From contig NZ_JACBZN010000001.1 of NCBI RefSeq assembly GCF_013408555.1, forward strand, positions 3,162,001 to 3,226,000: 64,000 nucleotides of DNA, given 5' to 3'. The notes below the pieces were generated by a model. It was given only the letters and a program-made list of their open reading frames with translations. It was not told the origin of the DNA and made no database searches. Origin of the DNA: Aeromicrobium tamlense. GTDB taxonomy: Bacteria; Actinomycetota; Actinomycetes; Propionibacteriales; Nocardioidaceae. Positions 34,414 to 44,165 of this stretch are shown here, one piece after another; position 1 is the first letter of the stretch; every line of letters begins with the position of its first letter. Position numbers and translations under genes: made by a program.

Positions 34414-34922
34414 GCAAGGCCGTGGAGCGTCTCGTCGTCCTGGGCACCGCGGGCGTGTTCGTCGCGGGCACCGCGCTCGGGCTGAACCTCGCGTTCTCCA
34501 AGCCCGATCCCGTGGCCGCCGAGCCCACGTGCGAGATCAAGAAGATCGCGAAGGGCGAGGTGCTCAGCAGCAACCTCGTCATGGTGCACGTCTACAACGC
34601 CAGCCAGCGTGCCGGCGTCGCCAACCGCGTGAAGATCAACCTCGAGCGCCGTGGCTTCCTCGGCGGCGTCGCCCAGAACAACCCCGGCCAGCTCAAGCCG
34701 AAGAACGTCATGGTGCTGAGCCAGGACCCGGCCGACCCCCGCGCGCGGCTCGTCGCCCGGCAGTTCAAGGGCAAGGTCGAGCGCGTCCAGGCCGACTTCG
34801 AGACCGAGGACGGCATCTCGGTGCTGATCGGTCCGGACTACCAGGGCCTCAAGAAGGCGGGCACGAAGCTCAAGGCCTCCCAGGACGTCACCGTGTGCGT
34901 CCCCACGATCACCCTGCCGTAG
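34410..34922 (+). CDS. LytR C-terminal domain protein, membrane-anchored
   Basis: A 170-residue protein with an N-terminal signal anchor (about 8-30) and an extracytoplasmic LytR_C domain: 'LVMVHVYNASQRAGVANRVK' and 'VQADFETEDGISVLIGPDYQGL' (in part) are its hallmark strands. This domain occurs at the end of LytR-CpsA-Psr wall-polymer ligases and alone in small proteins such as Cei of mycobacteria, which affect envelope integrity. Two cysteines, in 'PTCEI' and 'TVCVP', could form a disulfide outside. Its TAG stop abuts the stop of the convergent antiporter gene with no gap. Confidence 0.85.
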   Translation: MSKAVERLVVLGTAGVFVAGTALGLNLAFSKPDPVAAEPTCEIKKIAKGEVLSSNLVMVHVYNASQRAGVANRVKINLERRGFLGGVAQNNPGQLKPKNVMVLSQDPADPRARLVARQFKGKVERVQADFETEDGISVLIGPDYQGLKKAGTKLKASQDVTVCVPTITLP

Positions 34923-36425
<1,503 letters not shown>

Positions 36426-36458
36426 ACCATCCCCTTCCCTCGCGCCGGTGGGGTGATC

Positions 36459-36905
36459 CTATCGGCCCTCGACGTGGTCGATCAGCCGATCCGTGGCGGC
36501 GCGGTAGCCGGGGACGCCCTCGCCGATCACGTGAACGACGGCCACGTCGGCGACGTACGAGTGGTGGCGGAACGGCTCGCGCGCCATGACGTCGGAGATG
36601 TGCACCTCGGCCACGGGCAGCGCCACGCCCGAGAGCGCGTCGCGCAGCACGACCGAGGTGTGGGTGAGCCCGCCGGGGTTGATGACGATGCCGGCGCAGT
36701 CGTGGCGGGCCTCGTGGATCGCGTCGAGGAGGACGCCCTCGTGGTTGCTCTGCACGGCGCGCACCTCGTAGCCGCGGGCGGCGGCGGCCTCGGCGACGAG
36801 CGCCTCGACGTCGGCGAGCGTCTCGGAGCCGTAGATGTCGGGCTCGCGAGTGCCGAGGAGGTTGAGGTTGGGCCCGTTGACGAGCAGCAGCCGGCGGGTG
36901 GTCAC
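36459..36905 (-). CDS. aroQ: 3-dehydroquinate dehydratase, type II
   Basis: A 148-residue type II dehydroquinase: 'LLLVNGPNLNLLGTREPDIYG' (in part; catalytic Tyr25), 'QSNHEG', 'INPGGLTHTS' and 'EVHISD' (catalytic His). It forms dodecamers and dehydrates 3-dehydroquinate in the shikimate pathway, feeding the chorismate used by the pab gene elsewhere in this window. TAGGTT ends 6 nt before the GTG, so it is apparently leaderless and divergent from the flavodoxin gene. Confidence 0.95.
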   Translation of the reverse strand: MTTRRLLLVNGPNLNLLGTREPDIYGSETLADVEALVAEAAAARGYEVRAVQSNHEGVLLDAIHEARHDCAGIVINPGGLTHTSVVLRDALSGVALPVAEVHISDVMAREPFRHHSYVADVAVVHVIGEGVPGYRAATDRLIDHVEGR

Positions 36906-36911
36906 GCGGCC

Positions 36912-36917
36912 AACCTA
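36912..36917 (-). promoter_or_regulatory. -10 element of a leaderless aroQ mRNA
   Basis: TAGGTT on the minus strand ends 6 nt before the GTG at 36905. Confidence 0.6.
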
Positions 36918-36956
36918 CCGTCGCGAGCGCCAGCCCGGGTGACCCCCGCCGCGGCC

Positions 36957-36962
36957 TAGCCT
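36957..36962 (+). promoter_or_regulatory. -10 element of a leaderless flavodoxin mRNA
   Basis: TAGCCT ends 6 nt before the GTG at 36969. Confidence 0.6.
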
Positions 36963-36968
36963 CGGAGC

Positions 36969-37493
36969 GTGCCTCTCGTCGTCCACGCCTCCAAGTACGG
37001 GTCCGCCGAGCTCTACGCGAGCTGGATCGGGGAGGCGCTCGGCGCGCCCGTGGCCGCCGCCGACGAGGTCACCCCGCAGCAGCTGGCCGCGACAGACGTG
37101 GTCGTGCTGTGCGGCGCGATCTACGGCCCGACCCTGCGGGGCAGCAGCCTGCTGCGGAAGGCCATGGAGCTGGGCACGGCGACGCGGTTCGTCCTGGTCA
37201 CGGTGGGGCTCAGCGACCCCGGGATCACGACGAAGCGCGACGAGCTGGTCGCGTCGAAGCTCCCCGACGAGCTGCGCGAGCGGCTGGAGGTCGTCCACGT
37301 GCGCGGCGCGATGGACCGGTCGCGGCTGAGCCTGGTGGAGAGGTCGATGATGTCGACGATCCGCCGCGGGCTCGCGGTGAAGCGGGACCGCACGGCCGAG
37401 GAGCAGGCCATGCTCGACGCGCTCACCCCGGACTCGATCGACCTCACCGACCGCGCTGCGGTCGCCACGGTCGTCGAGGCGTGCCTAGGCTGA
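36969..37493 (+). CDS. Flavodoxin-domain protein (HemG-like fold)
   Basis: A 174-residue protein starting 'MPLVVHASKYGSAELYASWI', the phosphate-binding loop of long-type flavodoxins, and continuing with 'VVLCGAIYGPTL'. It resembles the flavodoxin_5/HemG group, which in enterobacteria oxidises protoporphyrinogen; the actinobacterial members are of uncertain function. It is followed after 3 nt by an LLM oxidoreductase gene, which has its own -10 inside this gene's last codons. Confidence 0.75.
   Translation: MPLVVHASKYGSAELYASWIGEALGAPVAAADEVTPQQLAATDVVVLCGAIYGPTLRGSSLLRKAMELGTATRFVLVTVGLSDPGITTKRDELVASKLPDELRERLEVVHVRGAMDRSRLSLVERSMMSTIRRGLAVKRDRTAEEQAMLDALTPDSIDLTDRAAVATVVEACLG
37486..37491 (+). 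promoter_or_regulatory. -10 element of the LLM oxidoreductase gene
   Basis: TAGGCT ends 5 nt before the ATG at 37497 and overlaps the stop codon of the preceding gene. Confidence 0.45.
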
Positions 37494-37496
37494 GCC

Positions 37497-38366
37497 ATGC
37501 GCTTCAGCGTCCACGTCTACAACTTCACGATCCCCGGCGAGCCGCAGACGCTCGCCCCGACCCTCGCCGAGACGGCGCGCCGGGCCGAGCAGGCCGGCGC
37601 CGATGCCGTCACCCTGATGGACCACTACTTCCAGATGGAGACCGTCGGCCGCTCCGAGGACCCCATGCTGGAGGGCTACACAGCCCTGGGCTACCTCGCC
37701 GCCGTCACCGAGCGGGTCAAGCTGGGCCTGCTGGTCACCGGCGTGACCTACCGCCACCCCGGCCTGCTGGCCAAGATCGCCACGACCCTCGACGTGCTGT
37801 CGGGTGGTCGCGCGATCCTGGGCCTCGGCGCCGCCTGGTACGAGCGCGAGCACCTCGGCCTCGGCGTTCCGTACCCGTCGATGAAGGAGCGGTTCGAGCG
37901 GCTCGAGGAGACGCTGCAGATCGTCCACCAGATGTGGAGCGACGACGACGGCGCCTACGAGGGCAAGCACTACCAGCTGGCCGAGACGATCTGCCATCCC
38001 GCGCCGATCCAGCAGCCGCACCCGCCGATCCTGCTCGGCGGCATGGGCGAGAAGAAGACGCTGCGGTTCGTGGCCGAGTACGGCGACGCCTGCAACCTCT
38101 TCCCCGCCGGCGTCGACGTCATCCGGCACAAGCTCGAGGTCCTCGACCAGCACTGCGCCGACGTGGGTCGCGACCCCGCCGACATCCTGCGCACCCTGCA
38201 GTCGCCCGGCGACGCCGTGAAGGACCCCGAGAAGTTCCTCGAGGACGTCGCGGCCTACGCCGAGCTGGGCATCCAGTCGGTGTCCGTCTCGCCGCACGGT
38301 CCCGACCCGGTGGCCTGGGTCAGCGAGTTCGCCGAGAGGACCGCGCCGCGTCTCGCCGAGATCTGA
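37497..38366 (+). CDS. LLM-class (luciferase-like) F420/flavin oxidoreductase
   Basis: A 289-residue TIM-barrel luciferase-like monooxygenase with 'GADAVTLMDHYFQM', 'RVKLGLLVTGVTYRHPGLLAK' (in part) and 'DVLSGGRAILGLGAAWYEREH' (in part), the motifs of the F420-dependent actinobacterial branch. It probably uses F420 or FMN to oxidise or reduce a small organic substrate; the reaction is unknown. It may be leaderless. A long palindrome and a terminator separate it from the convergent LamG phosphoesterase. Confidence 0.85.
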   Translation: MRFSVHVYNFTIPGEPQTLAPTLAETARRAEQAGADAVTLMDHYFQMETVGRSEDPMLEGYTALGYLAAVTERVKLGLLVTGVTYRHPGLLAKIATTLDVLSGGRAILGLGAAWYEREHLGLGVPYPSMKERFERLEETLQIVHQMWSDDDGAYEGKHYQLAETICHPAPIQQPHPPILLGGMGEKKTLRFVAEYGDACNLFPAGVDVIRHKLEVLDQHCADVGRDPADILRTLQSPGDAVKDPEKFLEDVAAYAELGIQSVSVSPHGPDPVAWVSEFAERTAPRLAEI

Positions 38367-38380
38367 CGCGCGGGACCGAC

Positions 38381-38442
38381 CCACTTTTGGATGCGTTGCA
38401 CCTTTTCGGCGACCGAAAGGGTGCAACGCGTTCCAGAAGTGG
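38381..38442. repeat. Long imperfect palindrome, family member A
   Basis: Arms 38381-38409 and 38413-38442 pair over about 27 of 30 positions with a 3-nt loop. The right arm shares CCAGAAGTGG and GTTCCAGAAGTGG with the element at 45247-45309. It lies between convergent genes. Confidence 0.8.
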
Positions 38443-38480
38443 CAGATGGCTGAGCGAGCAGGCCGCCATCGTCGCCACCC

Positions 38481-38519
38481 ACGACGAAGGCCCCGGGGAT
38501 CGCCCGGGGCCTGCGTCGT
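38481..38519 (-). terminator. Terminator of the LamG phosphoesterase gene
   Basis: A GC-rich stem (ACGACG..GGCCCCGGG paired with its complement) 12 nt after the stop codon at 38531, on the minus strand. Confidence 0.75.
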
Positions 38520-38530
38520 TCAGGGCCGGC

Positions 38531-41500
38531 TCAGCGCTTGACCACCCGCAGGGTGACCGCGGTGTTGCGAGCGCCGACCCGGTCGTTGCCGAGGTAGCTG
38601 ATCACGAGGCGGTGCTTGCCCGCCTTCAGCTTCGGCAGCCGGACGGTGAGCCTGCCGTTCCGCACCGTGCCGTCGGCGACCACGCGGCCCTTGACCTTCA
38701 CCAGGACCTTGCCGTTGGCCTGGGCCGGAGCGGCGACCCGGACCCGCACCGCTGCGCGCTGCGAGGTCTTGATCCGCTTCTTCGCCAGCGAGGCGCGGAC
38801 CGTGGCCTTGGCCTTCGCGACGCGCGAGGCCATCGACGTGGCGGTCACCGGCTGGTGCCCGACGGTCGTGGCCGTCACGCGCACGCTGATCGACCGGCCG
38901 ATGTCGGCCGACGTCACCCGGTAGTCGCCGCCCGTGGCGCCCCGGATCGGCTGACCGTCCCGCAGCCACTGCGCCTGCAGGGTGGCGGCCTCGGTGTTCG
39001 ACCACGTGCCGATGCTGGCCCGCAGGATCGAGCCGACGCGCATCGCGCCGCTCACCTTCGGGCGGACCGTGTTGACCGGGGCCTTCGCGCCCTTGACCTC
39101 GACGACCCGGGTGACCATCGACTGGTTGCCGTTGGCGTCCGCGACCGAGTAGGTCAGCGCGTAGGTGCCGGGCTTGGCCGTGTCGACCTCGCCGAGCACC
39201 TGGACCTTCTCGGTGACGTCGCCGTCGACCGCGTCCTGCGCCGAGACGCCGGTCATCGGGTCGAACACCTCCTTGAGCTCGACCGAGCCGTTCTTCGGGA
39301 CGGTCAGGACCGGCGCGGTCGTGTCCGTCCCGCTGGAGCCCGCCGTGAAGAGCGAGATCTGGCTGACCTCGCCGGGCAGCTCCTCGCCCGAGGCGGCGTC
39401 GACGCTCGTGGCGTGCCAGGCGTACGTGCGACCCGCCTCGAGGCCGTTCCAGGTGACCGTGGCCGGCCAGCCCGAGCGCACGGTCTCCTCGCCGATCACG
39501 CGGTCGGTCGGATCCACCACGACGAGGCCGTCCGAGCTGAAGCTCGTCTTGCGGGTCGTCAGGTTGATCGGCAGTCGCGTGTCGTCCTCGGTGCCGTTGT
39601 AGCGGAAGCGGTCGTCGTACTCGGTGGCGCCGAAGTTCTCCAGCAGCGGCGAGTAGGTGTCGACCGCGACCTCGCCCTGGTCGAGATCGAACTGCAGCAG
39701 GCGGAAGAACGACGAGCCGAACTGCAGCGGCGTGTTGCTGTCGTAGCCGACGCCCGTCAGCCCCAGCTCGTCCGAGCTCACCTTGTAGAACTGGTAGTCC
39801 GCGAGCAGCTCGACCACGTGGTGACCCTTGCGGGCGACGTCGCGCCGCAGCTCGATGCTGACGCCGTGCTCGTGGCCCGACAGGACGAGGGCGACGTTCG
39901 CGTTCTTCTTGATGACGTCGTCCAGCACCTGGCGGCCGTCGTAGGAGAAGCCGCTGCCGCGACCGTCCGGATTGACGCTCGGCGTCAGGTAGGCGTGCGT
40001 CAGGACGATCGCGTTGCGGTCGGAGAACTGCTTGAGAACCCCGTCGGCCCAGGCAGCCTCCTCGGCATCGACGCCGAAGCCGAGCGAGACGACGACGAAG
40101 TCGAGGTCGCCCTCGCTGAACAGCACGTAGTTGTTGCTGTTGTCGCCCTCCTTCCACGGCGTGAACTCCGCCTTCGCGTCCTGCCAGGCCTGGCTCTGCT
40201 CGAGCGTGGCGTAGCGGTCCGGACCGAAGTAGTCGTTGTAGAGGGCGTCCGGGCCGGTGTCCGCGCCGTAGAGGTTGTCATGGTTGCCGGGCAGGACCGT
40301 GTTGACCATGCCGGCGTCGTCGAGGACCTTCTGCGCCTCCGACGCCACCTCGAACTCGGCGCGCGCGTTCGGCTCGTCCGAGCCGACGTTGTGCCAGTTC
40401 TCGATGATGTCGCCGGTGTGGGCCGTGAACGCGATCTTGCGCTCGTCGGCGTTCGCCGCGATCCACTCGGTGATGCCGCGGTAGGCGCTGCGCCAGACCT
40501 CGCGCTCCTGCTCGGTCTCCTGCTCCACCGCGCCCTCGGAGAGGTACTGCGTGTCGGTGACGTGGGCGATCGAGAAGTCGTAGTCGTCCGGGTTCTCGAA
40601 CGAGTTCTTGACCTCGTTGGGCAGGTCGTCGGCGAACGGATCCTCGCCGGTCACCAGGACCGGGACGGTGCCGTCGTGGCGGTGACGGCTGCGCAGGTCG
40701 CCGGTCAGCTGGACCTGTCCCTCGGCGTTGCCGCGCGAGCGGGCGAGCTCCTCCCAGGCGCCGCCGTCCCAGACGCGCAGCACGACCTCGCGCGCAGGAT
40801 CGACGCGACCGCTCCAGATCACCTGCTGGTCCGACCTCGACGTGACCGGCACGTCGAACTGCTGGAACGGCAGCTCGGACGTCGACGGCGAGTCGAGGAA
40901 CGTCTCGTCGCCCGGCGCGGCCGCGTCGGCGATCGGCTTCTCGTCGGTGCCCGTGAAGTCGCGCTCCTTCGGGATGCCCGTCAGGACGCCCTGGCGGCCC
41001 TGCTTCGCGACGACCACGTCGGCCTCGCGGAACGTTGTGCGCACGCGGTCGCCCGACGGGTTCGTGGCGTTGGCCGAGAGGCGCACGGAGCCGCCGCCCT
41101 GCTCGGTCTCGGTGCCGCCCGCGGACGGCACGTTGGCAGTCGTGAAGGTCGTGGTGTGGTCGATCGGCGTGCCGAAGACGTCGTGACCCTCCACCGTGAT
41201 CTCGTGCTCGCCGGCCTTGAGCCCGGCGCCGATCTCGTCGCCCGGCTCGATCGGGTCGCCGTCGAGTGCGTAGCGGACGTCGCGACCGACGCCCTCGGGG
41301 TTCGTGAACTCGACGCCGAAGCGGGTGCGCTTCGTGAGTCGCTCGTCCGCCGCAGGCGTGGTCGAGCTGACCTTGACGTTGTAGTTCGCGGGGCGGCCCG
41401 CGAAGGCGTCGCGACCCAGGGCGAGCACGCCCTCGGCGTCGACGGCCTCGCTGAAGACCCGCACGCGGCTGATCGTCGAGGGGGAGAAGAACGCGGGACG

Positions 41501-42865
41501 GTCGCGTCCGCTCGCGTCTCCTCCGATCACGAGGTTGCGGGCGCCGGCGCTCGGCGAGCTGAGCGTGCCGGTCGCGGGCGTGCTGGCCGCCAGGACGCCG
41601 TTGACGTAGAGGCGGACCATCTCGCCGTCGTACGTTCCGACCGCGTGGTACCAGCGCCCGCTCTCGATCTGCGTGCTCGTGTTGCGGTAGGCGCCACCGA
41701 TGTGGGGGTTGAACGAGAGGCGGTCGCCGTACATGACGACGCCGAAGCCGCCCGCCTCCTTCGCGCCACACAGGTTGCCGCGCGTCTCGACGCCGCTGGC
41801 CTGGAAGTCGTCGTCGTACTTGAACACGCACTCGACGGTCATCTGGTTGGCGAGCTTCGGGAACTGCGCCTCGAACGGGTAGAGGTAGGCCGAGCCGGCG
41901 CCGTCGAACTCGGCGACCTTCGTGCCCATCGGGGCGTCGTCTCGCACCTCGGGCGAGCCGAAGGTGCGCGGGGTGAGGCCCTGCGCGCCGTCGACCGGGG
42001 CGCCGGAGGAGAAGTCGAGGTCGAGGACATCGGCCTTCGGGGCGGCGGGACCCTCGCGGTCGGCGTCGGCGAGCGCCGACACCTGCTCGGCGGTGAGCGG
42101 ATCGCTGTAGATGCGGCTCGTGCGCAGCGTGGTCTGCGCGAAGAACTGGGGCTTGTTCGAGGCGTTGACGTCACCCGCCAACATCATCGAGTCGGCGCCG
42201 GCGGTCGAGTGCTTGAAGGCACCCGCGGCGGCGACGTCGCGGACCAGCTCACCGTCCAGGTAGAGCTTCAGTCGGGTGCCGTCCCACGTCGCGACCGTGT
42301 GGTGCCACGTGCCGGTGGTGATCGGGACGCGGACGCTCTTGTAGCCGCCGCCGACGTGGATCATGAAGTGCACGTCGTTGCCCGACATGACCGTGGCGAA
42401 GCCGCCCGACTCCTTCGACGAGCACAGCGCCGCCTCGGTGCTGGCGGACGTGCGCGGCCCGTCGAAGCGGAACGAGCACTCCAGCGACATGCCCTGCTCG
42501 AGCTTGGCGAACTCCGAGCGGATCGGGTAGCCGATCGCGTCGTCGGTGCCGTCGAAGCTCAGGACCGAGCGCCCGGTGCCGAGGTCGGCGCCCGCGGTCG
42601 GCTCGCCGTGCACGGTGGGCTCGAGGCCCTGCGCGTGCTCGGTGAGCTGGCCGCCCTTGAAGTCGACGTCGAAGACGTCGGCGGTCGGGAGGTCGACGGC
42701 CTGGCGCAGCGCGGACGCTGCGGCCGGCGGTGCGGCGATGCTCGACATCGAGCTCACCGCCGCATCGGCCAGTCGGGGCGACGCGAGGGCGGGCGTGGTG
42801 GTGAAGGTGCCGAACCCGACCGCCGCGGCGAGCGCGAGGCTGGAGGTGGTGCGAAGGGATCGCAT
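38531..42865 (-). CDS. Secreted multidomain metallophosphoesterase with two LamG domains
   Basis: A 1,444-residue exported protein. A signal peptide occupies about 1-28. Two LamG/concanavalin-like domains follow (about 60-265 and 275-480), which look like a tandem duplication (each opens with 'DV.D.DF..G' and 'AQGL.P'). After an all-beta spacer comes a calcineurin-type phosphoesterase (about 760-1060: 'HVTDTQYL', 'TGDIIENW', 'GNHDNLY', 'LTHAYL', 'GHEHG'), then a DUF5011/HYR-like domain (about 1185-1260) and two Ig-like domains. I take the ATG at 42865, which begins the signal peptide. It should hydrolyse an organic phosphate or phosphodiester outside the cell. PHO-box-like repeats lie upstream, fitting phosphate-starvation control. 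Confidence 0.85.
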   Translation of the reverse strand: MRSLRTTSSLALAAAVGFGTFTTTPALASPRLADAAVSSMSSIAAPPAAASALRQAVDLPTADVFDVDFKGGQLTEHAQGLEPTVHGEPTAGADLGTGRSVLSFDGTDDAIGYPIRSEFAKLEQGMSLECSFRFDGPRTSASTEAALCSSKESGGFATVMSGNDVHFMIHVGGGYKSVRVPITTGTWHHTVATWDGTRLKLYLDGELVRDVAAAGAFKHSTAGADSMMLAGDVNASNKPQFFAQTTLRTSRIYSDPLTAEQVSALADADREGPAAPKADVLDLDFSSGAPVDGAQGLTPRTFGSPEVRDDAPMGTKVAEFDGAGSAYLYPFEAQFPKLANQMTVECVFKYDDDFQASGVETRGNLCGAKEAGGFGVVMYGDRLSFNPHIGGAYRNTSTQIESGRWYHAVGTYDGEMVRLYVNGVLAASTPATGTLSSPSAGARNLVIGGDASGRDRPAFFSPSTISRVRVFSEAVDAEGVLALGRDAFAGRPANYNVKVSSTTPAADERLTKRTRFGVEFTNPEGVGRDVRYALDGDPIEPGDEIGAGLKAGEHEITVEGHDVFGTPIDHTTTFTTANVPSAGGTETEQGGGSVRLSANATNPSGDRVRTTFREADVVVAKQGRQGVLTGIPKERDFTGTDEKPIADAAAPGDETFLDSPSTSELPFQQFDVPVTSRSDQQVIWSGRVDPAREVVLRVWDGGAWEELARSRGNAEGQVQLTGDLRSRHRHDGTVPVLVTGEDPFADDLPNEVKNSFENPDDYDFSIAHVTDTQYLSEGAVEQETEQEREVWRSAYRGITEWIAANADERKIAFTAHTGDIIENWHNVGSDEPNARAEFEVASEAQKVLDDAGMVNTVLPGNHDNLYGADTGPDALYNDYFGPDRYATLEQSQAWQDAKAEFTPWKEGDNSNNYVLFSEGDLDFVVVSLGFGVDAEEAAWADGVLKQFSDRNAIVLTHAYLTPSVNPDGRGSGFSYDGRQVLDDVIKKNANVALVLSGHEHGVSIELRRDVARKGHHVVELLADYQFYKVSSDELGLTGVGYDSNTPLQFGSSFFRLLQFDLDQGEVAVDTYSPLLENFGATEYDDRFRYNGTEDDTRLPINLTTRKTSFSSDGLVVVDPTDRVIGEETVRSGWPATVTWNGLEAGRTYAWHATSVDAASGEELPGEVSQISLFTAGSSGTDTTAPVLTVPKNGSVELKEVFDPMTGVSAQDAVDGDVTEKVQVLGEVDTAKPGTYALTYSVADANGNQSMVTRVVEVKGAKAPVNTVRPKVSGAMRVGSILRASIGTWSNTEAATLQAQWLRDGQPIRGATGGDYRVTSADIGRSISVRVTATTVGHQPVTATSMASRVAKAKATVRASLAKKRIKTSQRAAVRVRVAAPAQANGKVLVKVKGRVVADGTVRNGRLTVRLPKLKAGKHRLVISYLGNDRVGARNTAVTLRVVKR

Positions 42866-42927
42866 GGGCAGTGTGCTCCTACGGGGAAAGCCATCAGGAC
42901 GCCCTGAGACTCTCGGCGAGAGGTTCT

Positions 42928-42960
42928 TCCCGGTGAACGCCGGGTGAGCGCCCGGAGCAC
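42928..42960 (-). promoter_or_regulatory. PHO-box-like direct repeats (minus strand)
   Basis: On the minus strand three consecutive 11-nt units read GTGCTCCGGGC, GCTCACCCGGC and GTTCACCGGGA. The last two match the Streptomyces PhoP consensus (GTTCACCCGGC). They lie about 65-95 nt upstream of the phosphoesterase ATG. Confidence 0.6.
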
Positions 42961-42980
42961 GATGCGTGAGCACTCGGTGC

Positions 42981-43013
42981 GTTCGGGGTCCGTTCGCCGT
43001 CCGTTCGCCGGGG
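42981..43013 (+). promoter_or_regulatory. Second array of 11-bp direct repeats (plus strand)
   Basis: Three units with exact 11-nt period read GTTCGGGGTCC, GTTCGCCGTCC and GTTCGCCGGGG. They resemble PHO-box units with G at position 5, in the opposite orientation to the array at 42928-42960. Confidence 0.5.
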
Positions 43014-43037
43014 GCGGCTCCGTGGCCCGCGTCACGA

Positions 43038-43592
43038 CTACTGCGCGGGCGTCCAGCCCGGGGGAGGGTCCTCGCCCACGCGGCCGTCGACGGCCTCGCG
43101 GAGGAGGTCGGCGTGGCCCGTGTGCCGGGCGTACTCCTCGAGCAGGTCGAACAGCAGGCGACGCAGGCTCGGATGCGCGCCGTCGGCGTCGCTCACGGCG
43201 ACGGACTGGTCCAGCCCTCCGTCTGCCAAGGCCTCGGCGTACCGCTGCCGGGCGCGAGCGACGGCGTCGTCGTAGAGCGCGTAGAGCTCCTGCGCGGTTC
43301 CGGTGACGGTGAAGGAGGCGTCGTCGCTGCCGTCCCAGTCGAGCTCGGCCCACAGGTCGCCGGGTGAGCGTCCGGCCAGCTTCGTGGCGGACGTGAAGTC
43401 CTCGACGAAGGCCAGGTGGGACAGCAGCCCCGCCAAGGTCAGGGTCGACGAGGGGAACGTGGCGTGCAACGACGCGGTGTCGAGGCCGTCGACCTTCCAG
43501 CGGAAGGTGGCGCGCTGGCGGTCCAGTGCGCCCAGGAGGTGCTCGACCTCCGAGGCGGCCATCGGGGGCTCCCACCAGGATCCGTCGACCAT
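43038..43592 (-). CDS. DinB-superfamily protein (DUF664, mycothiol-transferase-like)
   Basis: A 184-residue four-helix-bundle protein. 'TLAGLLSHLAFVEDF' (first metal-ligand His) and 'LLFDLLEEYARHTGHADLLRE' (in part; the second and third His) match DinB/MST-type enzymes. Many actinobacterial members transfer mycothiol or modify small electrophiles in a metal-dependent way; the substrate is not known. TACCGT ends 6 nt before the ATG at 43592, so it is probably leaderless, and it is divergent from the monooxygenase-fold gene. Confidence 0.82.
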   Translation of the reverse strand: MVDGSWWEPPMAASEVEHLLGALDRQRATFRWKVDGLDTASLHATFPSSTLTLAGLLSHLAFVEDFTSATKLAGRSPGDLWAELDWDGSDDASFTVTGTAQELYALYDDAVARARQRYAEALADGGLDQSVAVSDADGAHPSLRRLLFDLLEEYARHTGHADLLREAVDGRVGEDPPPGWTPAQ

Positions 43593-43598
43593 GGCACG

Positions 43599-43604
43599 AC
43601 GGTA
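43599..43604 (-). promoter_or_regulatory. -10 element of the DinB-like gene
   Basis: TACCGT on the minus strand ends 6 nt before the ATG at 43592. Confidence 0.55.
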
Positions 43605-43664
43605 CGTCGCACGCGGCCCGATCGCACCGGTCTCGACGACCCCATGTCGTGCTTGACTCCGATC

Positions 43665-43946
43665 ATGACCTTCGCCGTCGTCTCGGTGCACTCGCCCAAG
43701 CCCGAGCACCGTGCCGCCGTGATCGACTCGATGCAGCGCTACAGCCGGGTCGCGCGCGAGCAGCCCGGGCTGGAGTGGACGGGCGTCGTGGACGACGCGA
43801 GCGGCCGTCTCGTGGGCATCGCGCTGTGGGAGTCCGAGGAGGCCGCGGCCGCCGCGCGCCCGGCACTCATGGCCGAGGTCGGCGATGATCCCTTCGCCGA
43901 CTGGGACGAGCAGCCGATCGACGGGCTGCGCGGCCTCGTGCGCTGA
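43665..43946 (+). CDS. Small antibiotic-biosynthesis-monooxygenase-fold protein
   Basis: A 93-residue ferredoxin-like protein: 'FAVVSVHSPKPEHRAAVIDSMQ' (in part) and 'VGIALWESEEAAAAARP' resemble the dimeric alpha/beta-barrel (ABM) family, which includes monooxygenases and heme-degrading enzymes as well as many of unknown role. The ATG at 43665 is preceded by TTGACT with a 6-nt gap, one mismatch from the leaderless -10 seen elsewhere. It ends just before the terminator shared with tRNA-Ser. Confidence 0.65.
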   Translation: MTFAVVSVHSPKPEHRAAVIDSMQRYSRVAREQPGLEWTGVVDDASGRLVGIALWESEEAAAAARPALMAEVGDDPFADWDEQPIDGLRGLVR

Positions 43947-43960
43947 CTCGGAAGGCGAGA

Positions 43961-43988
43961 ACCCCGCCGAGCTCGCGCTCGACGGGGT
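43961..43988. terminator. Terminator between the ABM-fold gene and tRNA-Ser(CGA)
   Basis: A 12-bp stem (ACCCCGCCGAGC with GCTCGACGGGGT, one G-T mismatch) and a 4-nt loop; it can serve the plus-strand gene and the minus-strand tRNA. Confidence 0.7.
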
Positions 43989-43999
43989 CCTGATCCTGC

Positions 44000-44089
44000 T
44001 GGCGGTGGCGGTGGGATTTGAACCCACGGTGGGCGTGAACCCACACACGCTTTCGAGGCGTGCTCCTTAGGCCGCTCGGACACGCCACC
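44000..44089 (-). tRNA. tRNA-Ser (anticodon CGA)
   Basis: On the minus strand: acceptor GGTGGCG/CGCCACC, anticodon loop CTCGAAA (CGA), a long class II variable arm, T-loop TTCAAAT, discriminator G and encoded CCA (44002-44000). Reads UCG. Confidence 0.95.
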
Positions 44090-44153
44090 GCCGAGGAGTT
44101 TACGTCAGTCACCCCGCCGCGGCCCAATCGGGGCGGTCAAGGGGTCGGGGGCC

Positions 44154-44159
44154 TAGGGT
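44154..44159 (+). promoter_or_regulatory. -10 element of a leaderless YdcF mRNA
   Basis: TAGGGT ends 6 nt before the GTG at 44166. Confidence 0.6.
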
Positions 44160-44165
44160 TCAGGC

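Noticed and set aside
37109-42907. A very long open frame on the plus strand across several minus- and plus-strand genes
   Set aside because: It is Arg/Ala/Gly/Val-rich with no domain, and lies antisense to the LamG phosphoesterase and out of frame with the flavodoxin and LLM genes; such frames arise from the strong third-position GC bias.
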